A stretch of DNA of 64,000 nt from NCBI GenBank assembly GCA_003342895.1, contig PTFA01000418.1, forward strand, positions 62,812 to 126,811, written 5' to 3'. The position numbers and the translations under genes were made by a program. Below, piece after piece: positions 39,351-51,850 of the stretch (position 1 is the first letter of the stretch; each line of letters starts with the position of its first letter). This DNA is from Casuarius casuarius. Lineage: Eukaryota; Chordata; Aves; Casuariiformes; Casuariidae. Below the pieces are notes generated by a model, which ran no database searches, was not told the DNA's origin, and saw nothing but the letters and a program-made list of their open reading frames with translations.

Positions 39351-42300
39351 ACTGCAATATATTATTGTGTGAAAATATGACTCTGGCTTAAATGACATGT
39401 AGAACATGAAATTATGTCAGAATAGATAAATGCCTAAACAAAACTAGATGAACTGAATAAAATTTTACCAGATGAAGATATATACCTGAAAAAATACAGA
39501 GAACTGGCTTTTTTAAAACGAGCTGTACATCTCATTTATATAGCATGCAGATTCACTAGAATTGTTAGGGTTTATCAATTAAATGTTCTTATATCTACAT
39601 TATTCTAATATAGTAGCATACATAACAAACTTGTCCAGCAGAGGGTTAAGGCCTTTTTTGTCTCTCACTTGCTTTTATAAAGTCTGTTTTACTCTGCCTA
39701 CAGCTAGCTCAATTCTGTTTTGCGAACAGTGCTAATACTAGTCAATTATACCAGCATTTGTCAAGAACTGAAAATGTCTTACAGGTTACCAATCAAGGCA
39801 CTACATGAGCAGAAATTTGCAGATCTGAACAATGCTGATGCTTCCTTTTAAAAGTATTCCTTATTGTTTTTGTTTTGATTGCTTACACATGCATGCACAC
39901 AGCCGAGTCATCAGCTTGTTGAGGTTAGAGCATTGACTCAGTTTAGCAACTGATAAATGTACGGCTGATCAGCAGTTTCCTTAGTAAAAGCTGTCGCTAT
40001 GGCCTGTGAGAATCATTATAATGAACATTTCAGAATTCAGTATTACTGAACAAGGGTCAGTCCCCTTATACTGAAAGCATTAAATTGCCTCAGTGTTTAT
40101 ATAATAAATGACATCTGGCAAGGCTCGGTCCTTTGCAATTAATAATCTTTTATATTAATCTGGGAAAAAGATGACTTTTCCCCTCCATGAAAATCTGATC
40201 TTACAAAAAATGTGCAAGGAAAGTAAAAGATCTTGCGTTCGTACTGTCATGCGTGCAAACAGCGAGCAGTGAAGGAATGCCTGTATCACATGTTTCAACC
40301 TGTGAATTACTGCCACATTTTTTCTGAGATGAAAGGCTTCCAGGGTTCAACTGTCCTCTCTCTCCTCTTCTATGGTTTGGTCAGAAGAGAGAACTCATCA
40401 AACCTACTTGTCCCGAAATCCACAATGAGTATGTACAATAGCGATGTGACATTTGCTTGGAGCCAACAATTTTTTACTGTATCTTTAGTCTCAATATCTT
40501 CTATAGCAGTATTTTTCTATGCAATTCACCTCCAATGTGCCTAGTTCAGAGTTATTTTTTGTGCAGAGAAGTTGCTTGCCATTTCAGGAGAATGTGCTGT
40601 TGCACAAGGCAGCTGTCTGTCAAACTCCAGATGGTATTTCATGAAGCTTTCTCTATGCTGGGAAGAACGAAGGGAACCAATGTATTACTGAGGGCTGAAT
40701 ATGTATTTCTAGTATTTCTTACTCAGGCACTCAAACAATACATTGGGGAAACTAGGGGAATACTCAAAGAATGAAAATACTTTCCAAGTCACAAGTTAAA
40801 CTTTACATAAACTGACCTTTTTGGGGAAGAAGGAAAGAAGGAAAAAGGAAACATGATAATGTACATATCAGCTTGAGAAATCACAGTGACACCATCGTTC
40901 TTCAGAACAGATGAGTAAGAGTCTTAATCTAGGCATGGTCTTTCCACTGCGAATGAGGTAGATAGCCATCATCTTCCTCTGACCACATTCCTCAGAGAAA
41001 CCCAACTCAGCTAAAAGGTTCTTCATATCTTGGGTTATTAGCTGTCTTAGCTTAAATACTCACTGTCCTGCTTTTGGAGAACACACCAGAGGTGGTGTTC
41101 GAGGCTACTGTTAGTGGCTACATCGTCTGCCCCTGTTCTTACTGTTTTATCAGAGCTGACAGAGAGGATCCACCTCTCCATTACTAGGCAGAGAAAAGGG
41201 TGAGCTATGAGAAACATGGAAGTTACCCATCAGCATAGCAACGGGCGTGTGTGAGAGAAACCTCTTCTGTCTGCTGGTGATGAGGGTCTCTTAAACCATG
41301 GATGCCAAAAATGTCTCTCCCCCTCCACAAACACACGCACACACACACGTATGTATATATATCCAGTGCACCAGGAAGGAAGAAGGTGGGAAATGTGTGT
41401 TGTTTATTGTCGGGGACTGCATACTCTTATTATTTCGATGGGAAGGCAGGGAGCTGGAAGTCCCTCCACTCCATACCTGTATGACATGGGAAGGAAGGAG
41501 GACAGCTCTAAAAATAACCCTCCTTTAGACAAGTGAAAGGAGGTTCTGAGCTCCCCCTTGAAGGTCCTGGAAAGTACATCTCTGCCACTTTTGGAGCCAG
41601 AGCTGCTCAATCTCATCCCCTGGCAGACAGTGACAGTGTAGCTAGAAAGAAAATCAGGAAGCACTGTGATCAGCAGAGCTCAAAGGAGGGGACGGAGCAT
41701 GCCAAAAACAACCAGGGACTATCTAGCACATTAAAGAACAGGGCAGTGATCCTTACTTATCAGAGGCCAAGTCAGGCCGTGTGGCATGGATACTTTGTAA
41801 GGCAGAAGAAAGATATAACTGGAAAAGAGTAAGTGAGTTAGGACTGGGCAGCAGAGTGTCTGGAATGGAAATATGGGCCATATATGTTCTGGACAAAGTG
41901 AAGCCATGGGGAGTATGCAGCCTACACAACAGCGGTTATCATCTCTGCTGCATGAGCCTTTTCTCTCTCTTTGCCTGATTTCCAATGTGTTGGCAGTACG
42001 TGCTTCTAACAGCATAGACCAGAGATTCATGTGTTGTAAGCTACAAGTAAGTATTATTTCAGATGCCATATGGCAGCTCCTAGAAAACAAATACAGGTTT
42101 TAAATCTAGACCCAAAATGAAACTAGTAATATCTTCAAAGGGAAAAATGCTGACATGTTATTCATTTTGTATTTGAAAACCATCTTATCAGAATGAGACA
42201 GAGGTTAATTTTCCTAACATTTATGCGTATAGCACAAAGGGACTATAAAAAATTGGGAAAGGTAAAGACAATCATAGATTGTTAGATAGACCATATGGTG

Positions 42301-43924
42301 AGGGCAGACTTTGAAGAACAATAAAGTCGTCATCTTCTCGCCTTCAACATTCATTTGTTTTTCTGTTAGTTTGTAATATGCCCTGTGGCAACATTATAAA
42401 TCTTCTTAGTGTGTAATAACTCTTGTTACTTCTTTTGTTGCAATTACAAAAGGTGTTTTATGTTTATCAGCCATTCCAGACAGCACAGAAGAAAAATCCC
42501 ATCTAATATATATCTAGAGCAGTAAAAACATTGAATGTATCAGGGCCTCATATAGTGTGATACGTGAAATCAAACATTAATAAAGACTTTTGAGAGTCTC
42601 CATCTGCTTGATCTTCACACTTTCCCCTCTGCTTTTTTAAGAGATAAAGTCTTGAAATATTTCAGCATTTCCTCTAGCTCATCTAGTCTGCCAATTTTTT
42701 TGTAGATCAGAAAATCTCAATTTATGAGTCATTTAATGCTATGACCAGAACAGAGAATAGTGTTTCTCACTGGGGTCATGGGTGTTACTTTTGTGGCTCT
42801 GGAAAACACATAAGAAAGATTCTGGAGCACATCTGAATCTGAAGATTAGTTGCTGCAAAGAGTTGACTGTGGAGTCATGGAAAGCTGTGGAAAGTGTGAT
42901 TACATGTACTGAGATGTAGGTGGAAAAGAAGATTGAGACGCTCTTGAATAGAATATCCAGTTATAAGTGTCCATTTGTGCTGAAAATAGAATTATCCATT
43001 TCACTGTTGCAAGCATAAAATATTCGTGCAGTTTTTCTTCATGTAGTTTGTTAGATGTCCATCTAAGCAGTTAAAACACAGGAACTGCAGAACTTGCTCA
43101 CAAAAATACTCTCTCTACAATTGTAACCTTCTCTAACATAAATTAGACCAAAATTTTTAAAGGTAAGCAACCAAATTCATATTTATGTCTCTACATATTT
43201 AGATTCCTGACTTAGGAACCACATTTCCTAATTATACTGTCCCATAGTTCAAAATTAAAACCAGAATTTCCCAGGTGAAAAAAGGGAAAATAGGAAGTAT
43301 GAATCTACAGCCTGAAAATCATCAGCTTTTCCTCTATTTCCAGTTCTTGCTTGTCTTCCACACATTATTTACTGATCTCCTGTAAGCCTAGGCGTTAAAC
43401 TTTGTGAGTTTAATGTAGAGGAATTGAATTAAGATTTGTACAGGGGAAAAAAAAACCCCCTATATATTTTGGTATATGAGGAAATGACATTGCAATTAAA
43501 GACTTAATCATTTTCATGTAAAACTCTGAAATCCTTAAAGAAATTCAACCCTTGTCTTGTGTTAGTTCTCTTTCATATAAGTAATAATTTTCTTTCATTT
43601 GCTAAAAATAATGTTAAACTTATATTTGGAAAGGGAAAAAAAGATAATCTGAACTAGTTCCCATTTTACGAATAACAATTTAGCAGTATTATGAACTACT
43701 TTAGCCTAGGTCAAATATTTGTTCTTCACGAAGGAGTACTCTTATCTCCCACAGAGAGAAATAGATCTCCTAACTTAGTTTTATAACTGATACAATACAT
43801 GTCACAAAGAAAGTTTTCTTACCAATTTTAATTTTTTAATGGATTTTAATTCTGAAATAGTTTAGCAAGTGGAAATGTGTTTTAATAATACAATTTCATA
43901 GCACTGTTATTAGTATTCATATGA
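39351..43924. other. AT-rich non-coding DNA with a CA repeat
   Basis: No exon could be supported. There is a CA microsatellite near 41329-41348, and overlapping short frames at 41298-41832 arise in a slightly GC-richer, CA-containing stretch. No recognised mobile element. Confidence 0.5.
41329..41348. repeat. CA microsatellite
   Basis: A short interrupted (CA)n run followed by TATATA. Simple length-variable repeat. Confidence 0.85.
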
Positions 43925-44087
43925 TAGAGATCTCCAAATAGCTTTAAGGAGGTTTTCAAGAGCTGATTGGATAAAACCCAAAGCAGGCTGGTCTGTATTT
44001 AATGTTGACCCTGCTTTCAGAAGGAGGTTGGGCTGGATGGTCACCTGAGGTCCCTCCCATACTGATTGAGATTTTGATTCTATGACC
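43925..44087 (+). mobile_element. CR1 LINE 3' tip (plus strand)
   Basis: The plus strand carries the 3' end of CR1. It has the 'ttgaccctgcttt' and 'gaggttgggctggatgg' blocks, followed by 'cctgaggtcc' and a final 'attctatga', the CR1 terminal motif. About 160 bases remain. Its orientation is opposite to the 36 kb copy. Confidence 0.9.
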
Positions 44088-45572
44088 TTCAATCTGATTT
44101 TTAAAAAAGTTTGTTGACAATCAAAAATCTAAACAAAAGCGTGATAAACTGTTCCATCACTTATGGATCAAAACTCATTTTAGGAGCCTGCAGCACTGCC
44201 TATTTTTGACATATCAGTCTAGTTAAAATGCGGATTCAGGACTAGATGTGGCCTATGGGATGCTCCGGGCTGCTGCTGCTGCTGTGGAGAAGAGTGGGTA
44301 ACAATTGTTCAAGAAATCGGCGCTGCCTAAAGATCGAAACTTCTCCTTTTGTGCTTGATCTCTCCTTCCTCTATACAGCAGTCTGTCTCTCTCTTTTATA
44401 TACTCCTCTACAATTTCTTTTTTTCTTATGCTGTGGATTGCTTCCATATATTCTGCTAGGTCAAATTTCATTTCTGTGTTCTTCTAGTTTCTGCTCATTT
44501 AAGTTCCTTTTATCTTTCAGTGACTGGAAAAATTGGATAATTGTGATTCTATCTTAAAAACTAAATTTTATTTTGGTTCTTAATCTGCGTAACTTTTGCC
44601 ATATCTTTTAGAATACAAATTTTGCAATAAAAAGGTGTTTGAAACCTATATTTTCTGTCTGGACAACCCCTCCTGTGTTCTCCTAGTCTAGATAAAAAAT
44701 GTAGTTCAGATTAAGATGTCTCTTCTTTTTATTCATAATTTTGATTACGATGTTACAAATGCAGAAACCTATGAAAATAAAAATGCTCCTGTGCAAAGGT
44801 GTTTCTTGAGGAAATGTGCTAACCCATCACATTGTATTCTGCTATTAAAGCTACCATCCTTCTTCCATGCATACACTGGGGATGACTAAACTGCACTTTT
44901 TTCTTGCTGAGTAATTAATGAGTGCTAGCACCTTCACCAAGCCATAGGGAATTCTCGTGGTAACAAAGTCATTTCCTCCAAAGACAACCAAACCACAGGA
45001 GCACTTCCCTCTCCCCACTGCTTTTGTCCACCATCCATCTAGATGTTTCTCATTAATGAACAGAGAGAGGTAAAGAAAGACCTTCTTATGTTGTTTGTGC
45101 AGTCTCTGCAGTGAGAGGAAATGCATGGGATTTCATGGGATCATCATCATGGGACATGCACGGAACAATCCTTGACATTTCTACCATCATGCTTTAGTAT
45201 AGGGCTCACAGGTGGACTTTACCTGCATAACCCACTCATTACTGATATTCATTTCCCTCTTACCTCTGTAGATCTCAATTCCCATGACTCTAAGAATGCC
45301 CGATACCCCCATTCCTCCTTCCAGGCTTTTCCCATCAGGTGGTGTAGGATAACTAGTTGTTTTTCTTAGCCTCCTTCAGACTAAACGAAGAACCTGTCCA
45401 GTGCTTTCCTACCATTTCCTCATAATCCCTAATCCCAGTGTTTATTAGAGGGTCTCATTTATATCACCAGTCCCCAAGAGCTTAGAATATGGGTAAGAAT
45501 GTTCTGTGTACGAAGTAGATGAGTACGCCTGATTTATCTGAAATTCTTCGTAAACTGATAGCATAAACAGAT

Positions 45573-45596
45573 ATGTGTGTGTATGTGTGTGTGTGT
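45573..45596. repeat. TG microsatellite
   Basis: An interrupted (TG)n run of about 24 bases with one TA interruption. Simple repeat. Confidence 0.88.
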
Positions 45597-48500
45597 ACTC
45601 ATACATATGTCTATGTATTGTAGGTGTAAGCCACTGTTATGGGAACAAGAATACTTCAAAGTTCTTGGAATGGGAGAAAATGGAACTATCAACAACTTTC
45701 ATGAGGGAAAATTAAAAAGTCTTTTTTATTTATGAATGCTATATTTTGGGTAGAAACCTACACTTACCTGCAACAAGGCAACCCCTTTCTCACTAACTGC
45801 AAAGCTCACTTAAAAGAAAAAAACAAAAACCAAAAAACAAAGACTAAGAACAAAACCAATACCTATCACCAGTAAAATTTTTCTGGGTGAAAGGTTTGGC
45901 TCCTCCTATACCTCTGCTGGACTAAGATTACCTTTGTAGCAACTTTCTGACAGTAGAGTTTGAACTGTGTTATCAACATTGCCTAAATCCCTTCTGTGTT
46001 GAAACAGTTGTTTGACGTCATCTTTTCTTGAACCATGGCATTTTATTTTCACCATTCTAACCTTCATTTCAGCCAGAAGGATAAATGACTGAGGAACCCT
46101 ATCCATGAATGAGTATATTCCTGTAGCTCCATGATGAGAGTGCACTGCTGAATCCAAGACCAGAATTCATGTGGAAAATCAATACACTGTTTCATCTGAG
46201 CTGAAATATCACCTTAGCTTCCGTTTATATAAACCTCAACACTCTTTGGAGATTACTTTGCATAACCTTTATTTCAGGATATAAAGAAAAATTAATTCAA
46301 TGTGGCTAAGCATTGTTAGGAACCAAAAACTGGTTGAGGAATTTTATAAATAGATGAAAAATGACAATAAACTTAAGGTATGAGAGTGGTGGGTAGTACT
46401 GCAGAGCATGACTTTGCTTATTTTACTTAAATCATTTAACTCCAATAGTTTGCAAATATGAGGTACAGAAGAGCAATAGGTTAAAAATAATAAACTAATC
46501 TAACATGAAGCACTTCATTAAGAGTTTGCATTTTATAGCTTACTTCTTACAGTTAAGGAGTATTCTACATTTTGAACATTAGAGACTGAAGAAAAAATGT
46601 AAAATCAGTTTAGCTAAGCAGCTGTCACAATGATTTAGAAAAAAAATAAGGAAAGACCAGAGAGTACTTGCATTTTAAAACAGATAAAGTTTCAGGAATA
46701 CAAAACCAAACCACCTCCTAACATGAGTGCTGGAATACAAATTATTGGCAACTAAATGCATCACAGTGTCAGCTGGTAAGGAAATATTATGCATTCAGTT
46801 TGTTGAAGGTCCAATAATCAGTAAATATCAATGATGTTTCACTGTAATGAATGACAGACATCTGGACAACTGAACCCTATTCAACAGTAAAAAAAGGTAT
46901 CATAAGCAGCTATGTTTATTTAAATCCACATTAATACAGGATTTAAATACTTGTGCCCTTTATAAGAGGACACAAACAGTATATTAATAATATAATGTAT
47001 GATGGAAAAAAAAAAAAAAAAAAAACCTAGATATTTACCCAGTGATGCATTTGACTCAAAACTCTTAAACTATACCTCTTATAATGTAAATACTTGAGTC
47101 ATATGCATTGTGATCAAATCCATCCAAGATTAAAACATAAGAGCAAATGATTGAATGAGGCAAGGAAAGAAGCTGCGTCAAGAAATAACATTAAGAATTT
47201 GCCCTAGGAAGTGCATGATAATGCAATAGGAAGGTGAAATAATCTGAATCTTGCATTCTGTGGACAGTGGAGAACTTTCTGAGGAACAGAAATTTGTAAA
47301 TTATTCATGGAGAAATTACCTAAGCATTAGCAAGGTCATACAGTTTCAGAACAATTTCCCTTTGGATTGTGTTTGTGCTGGAATCTCACAACATATGAAA
47401 GGAAGAGGCATTTTTCCCTACATTATGGTTACCTTTTATACTGAAAAAGATGAGAAGTAGCATGCTCAGTAAGAGCCTCCCTGTTTTGTGCCACTCATGT
47501 AAAGGTCAGTATGCAATGCATAGTTCTCTTGCCCCAAATTAAAAAGATATTTACGATAACAAAGGGATACATAAGGAATACTTATATTTTGGTTATATTC
47601 TTTGTTAGTAGTCATGGGGTAGCATATTGTCTGTGGTTCACTGACTCACAGCAAAATGTGGTTGTTCTGAGCAGCATTCATCAGTCAGCAGCAGCTGTAT
47701 CCTGGTGAGGAAAGCAAGGACAAAAGCTTTTCCAGAATGGACAAGAGTGGGTTGGACAACAGCTGCGGCAGTATGAGCAGTGTTCTCGGTCTCCGTGTAG
47801 TGATATGATGTCCTCTTCTTGCTCTGCCAAGACTCTGGTAGCTCCTCACACCTTCTGACACAGCCCATGAAGGGTGGTCTGTTCAGTGGCAGATCTGGAG
47901 TCACACTGGATTGCTCAGTTATACCTGAGCTTCCATACAACTACCTTCTATTATCAAAGGATAAATTGGCCTAGTGGATTGGCAACATTCATATGGCTAT
48001 TTCGTTATAACAAGGTGTCAGATGGTAAACAGGGTTTAAGTAGAGACACCTCAGCTTACTCAGCCCATTTCACAGAAACTAGGAAAAATGTGTTAAAATA
48101 AGAAATAATTACTAAAAAAAGAAAAAAGAATCAAAGCATAAAAAATGATATTTCAAAACTACAAACTATAGCCAAAAAGCGTCAAACACCTTTTTAGGTA
48201 AGAAGCTATTAGTTAAAATCTGATATGTTTTCACTGTATCTTTCTTGAGCAGGGAAGAAAATAATTATTTCGTTGTTCAGTTCCTAGCTTTAAAAATGGT
48301 TATTTTCCCAGACTTTTTTTTAAAGAAAACGAAGATGAATGGGAAAAAAGTGATAAGTTTGTAATGGTAGGAGAAATATAATTATTTGCATGCTTTTTAG
48401 CATCAAAGTTAATTCTGTCACCAAAGTTCCTCCTCCGGATCCTGGGAAGATAATGGCGAAGAAGGATGGTCTCATATTAATCAGGAAGGGATCTTTGCTA

Positions 48501-49247
48501 GTGATATGACAAGCTAATTGGACAGCGCCCTTAGGTTGCTGAGACCACAGCTAATGAATGAAGGCCAAAGTCTCTGGAGTGACACAAATCATTACTGGTC
48601 TTTCTTCTGTCTGGACTCTATAGCCATCTGCTCCTCTCAAACTGTCTTTTAAGAGACTAAAAAAATAGAGTGATGGGGATAGGTATGGAATAGATTCAGT
48701 TTCTAACACACCATTTTTGTTCATTCATTTCTTCTCTGCTTTTGTTTACCAAATACGACTTCAATGCAGTCCACTTATGGTATGAGTGAGCTGATATTTG
48801 TTCTTAGACTAGTTCAGGTCTCTTCTCTCTCTTTAGTGCTTTTTCCATCAGTATTCATTATTACCAGTTATTGGAACATTTTATAAACTTTCATCGACTT
48901 TGCAGCACTTGAGCTTACAACTGGGATAGTCCTCATAAGCCTCAGTTATTACAGTCGTCAGAAATAGATCCGTTATTTTCTCAGTGTAAAGCTGATTCAA
49001 TACTACAGTTAACGAAATTGAAGAAATGAAAGCACTTGCTGCTACATCACTGGGCTTGACATTTCTAAACAATCTTAGAGTTTCCCTTGTCATTTCCACT
49101 GTCAGTCAAAGTCCCAGACTCCAGGAAACCTAGTCAGGAAATTGCTCCATTACGCAGGAGGAGGGAAATGGAAGGGTCAAGTCTAGCCCCAGAGGAGCTT
49201 CTCATAAAAAGCAAACATGGCTGGTTATCTTTGAAGTACTATTTCAT

Positions 49248-49272
49248 AAATATAAAATTTAATTTTATATTT
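49248..49272. repeat. AT-rich perfect palindrome
   Basis: Eleven-base arms AAATATAAAAT and ATTTTATATTT are exact reverse complements around three bases. All bases are A or T, so chance is likely; it may still extrude as a cruciform. Confidence 0.7.
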
Positions 49273-51339
49273 CATGAACTTAAACTACCACGTTTCTTGA
49301 TGACTAAGCCCTTGAGTCACAAATATGATTTTAGCGAAACTCTAAAGTAGCACCTGACACTGTAAATTTGTTAGGACTTCACTGCATAAAGGCATTATCA
49401 CCTGTTGAAATATAACCGATTCATTAACTTAGTCGGCTTGTTCTTTAGATCTAGAATTCATATCTTCTAACAAGCCACTTCTGTAGAGAGCACCAGAGTA
49501 CAAACAAGTTGTTTAAAAATGTTTTTTGTAGATTGTGTGGGAATCAGTCCAGGTACAAAAGAGCAGGAATACAGCTATTATTTCTCTTGGGCTTGATATT
49601 GAAGTCTAGACAGGCTACACTTGGAGAAATGTCAGTTTGAAAACTCAGCAAGAGTCTTGTCTGACTAAAGACTTCACTGTTAGACCCATAGCTGCTGTTA
49701 ATTAAATCAGACGACTAATTCTGAGGTGTATTGACTGGCTGACAAGAGATAAGCAGAATTAAAGAGCAGCTGGTTTTTGGGACTCTGCCACACACTAGTC
49801 TTCATCCCACTGCAGCTGTAACTTCCCATATTTCCCTCTTCTCACTGCTGATCAGAAACTGAAATCAATAGCTTGTGATTCATCTCTGCTTTGTCTTGGC
49901 TAATTCCCAAGACAGAGAAGAACAAGTCTTTTTGCTCCCCAAGGAACAAGTTTTGCTGTACTGGAGAAGCAAGAAGTGAGGTAGGCAGAAGATGGAGTGA
50001 CAAGGAAAAAGAGAAAGAAGACTCTTTCCAGCAGAAGATAGTAAGAAAAAAATGGAGGTAGCCCAAGGGCAGGAATCCAAAAGAAGAGTGTGAGTGATAT
50101 CAAGGGGATCGTAAGAGAAAACTGAAAATGGAATACTCAGCAAATATAAGGGACTCTGAAAGTCTTACAAACATCGCAAATCTATTTTAAGTCTATGCTA
50201 CCGGGGACTGCTGTTGAAGAACTGACAGTCACAGAGCCAGAGCAGAAGCAGAGAAGGGAAAAATTAACTGCCTGCCAGACAGAATATGAAATGTGGATAT
50301 AAGGAAAAAAAAAAAAAAAAGGATTCTGATAGGAACAAATAAGAATCTACTAATTGTTATGACTGAAGATGAATTTTCCCACGAAATGGCTCAAACACAA
50401 CTGAGATAGGCATTAAAAGAAGTAGAAGTCCTGGATTAAAATATTGGTCAAATTTATTTTGGTGAAGGATTGGAAAAAATCAGTACTGCTGCAACAACAT
50501 TAAAAATATTCACTAGACTCCACAAATTTAAATCTGTGCTTCCTCATATTATAGGTACTACTGGTATTTATATTTGTGTATTTCTCAGGTCTTTAATTTC
50601 CTAGGCATGGATGACAGAAAAATTAGTAGTAAGAATAGCACAGCCAGTCATTTCTGTTTGGGATAGAGATTTTGTCATTAGTGATACATCAACAAGAAAT
50701 AAAGCTATTCCAGAAGTCTGATGAGTACACAATCAAATAATTGTGAGCTGCTTCAGCTGAAATTAAAAGGAAGGACAAACAAACAAGCTGCTAAGTAATG
50801 TTTTCTATTCTGAAAGGATATATTTGGGGTATATAAAGGAATTTAGAGAGGTTAGACTGAAAAGATTCATATGTTGAAGGCTCTGTAATCATGTGAAAGA
50901 AACATGTACAGACTACTATGAATTTGCTACCAAGCACAGGGAAAAGCTCTGTAGGGGAGAGTTGTATATTTAGCTAGGTGACTGGACAGCTCAGATAGGA
51001 TACTAAGAAAAAACTGGAGACCTGTAAGGATGAAAGAAAAGCAATTAACCATCAAAGAGTCTTGTCAAGCAGAGCAGAAAGTTAGGAAATAAGACAATAA
51101 TTAATCAAAGTCAAGCTCATCCTGCCCAATGATTATGGAGTCCAAATTACTCTAGATATAGCTCCAGCAAAAAATTAGTACTCTGCCTCTGTTTTCAGAA
51201 AGTGGGACATTGCAGAAGATGTCACAGGAGTAGGATGGTTATGAGTGCGATGGTGTGGAAGTGGAAACAGACACATCTGAAATGACAGGAAAAATCTAAG
51301 AGGTCAATACATCACATTATTAGTGTGGTGGGTGGACTA

Positions 51340-51850
51340 CGTGGCGAGACAGATTATCTCCAGCTTTTAGCTTGCTGACTAAACAAGCATAGGAAATTGC
51401 AAATGAGACTGTTACCAAAGATTTTTACTAAAAGTCTGATGCTGTAGGCATGGAGAATAGTTCATGTAGTCGTAACTTCTCAGAAGGAGAAAGTTATCTA
51501 GGCAGCTGCAGATGAATTACTTTGACCTCTGCAGTGTGCAAAACTTGAAATATATTGTCAAAGAAAAAGTAATTAAGAGTAGAGATTGGTATAAAATGTG
51601 GGAACAAGAAGGTCTTGCTAACAAGGACTGATAACAAAATTTTTTCTATAAATAGAAGGTTCATGAAAATGAAATGACAACGGAGCACAAAAGTTTGAGC
51701 GCTTTAAGACAGACTATAAGTTATCAGTGTGGCATGGCCAAGAAAAAGGAAATGCAATTAAACATATCAGAGGAATATGCAGCAGACTAAGAAGCATTAA
51801 TGCCATTGTATAGGGGCCTGGAAAATGATCATCGAGAGTACTATATATAT
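51340..51850 (+). mobile_element. Probable decayed CR1 LINE fragment (plus strand)
   Basis: Several short phrases fit old CR1 ORF2 in sense order. One is 'ctctgcagtgtgcaaaactt' near 51526, which corresponds to the CR1 reverse-transcriptase segment before 'kilervi'-type motifs. Another is 'gaacaagaaggtcttgctaa' near 51602. A third is 'aatgccattgtataggggcc' near 51800. All frames are broken. Similarity is patchy and the limits are uncertain; it could be two fragments. Confidence 0.42.

Larger units (their letters stand above)
44088..51339. other. AT-rich non-coding DNA
   Basis: Contains a TG microsatellite near 45573-45596, A-runs near 47004 and 50305, an AT-rich palindrome at 49248-49272, and a consensus-like TATATAAAAG on the minus strand at 44402-44393 with no exon attached. 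No protein or RNA gene recognised. Confidence 0.5.

Noticed and set aside
43910..44092. 60-codon minus frame
   Set aside because: It is an antisense frame of the CR1 3' tip.
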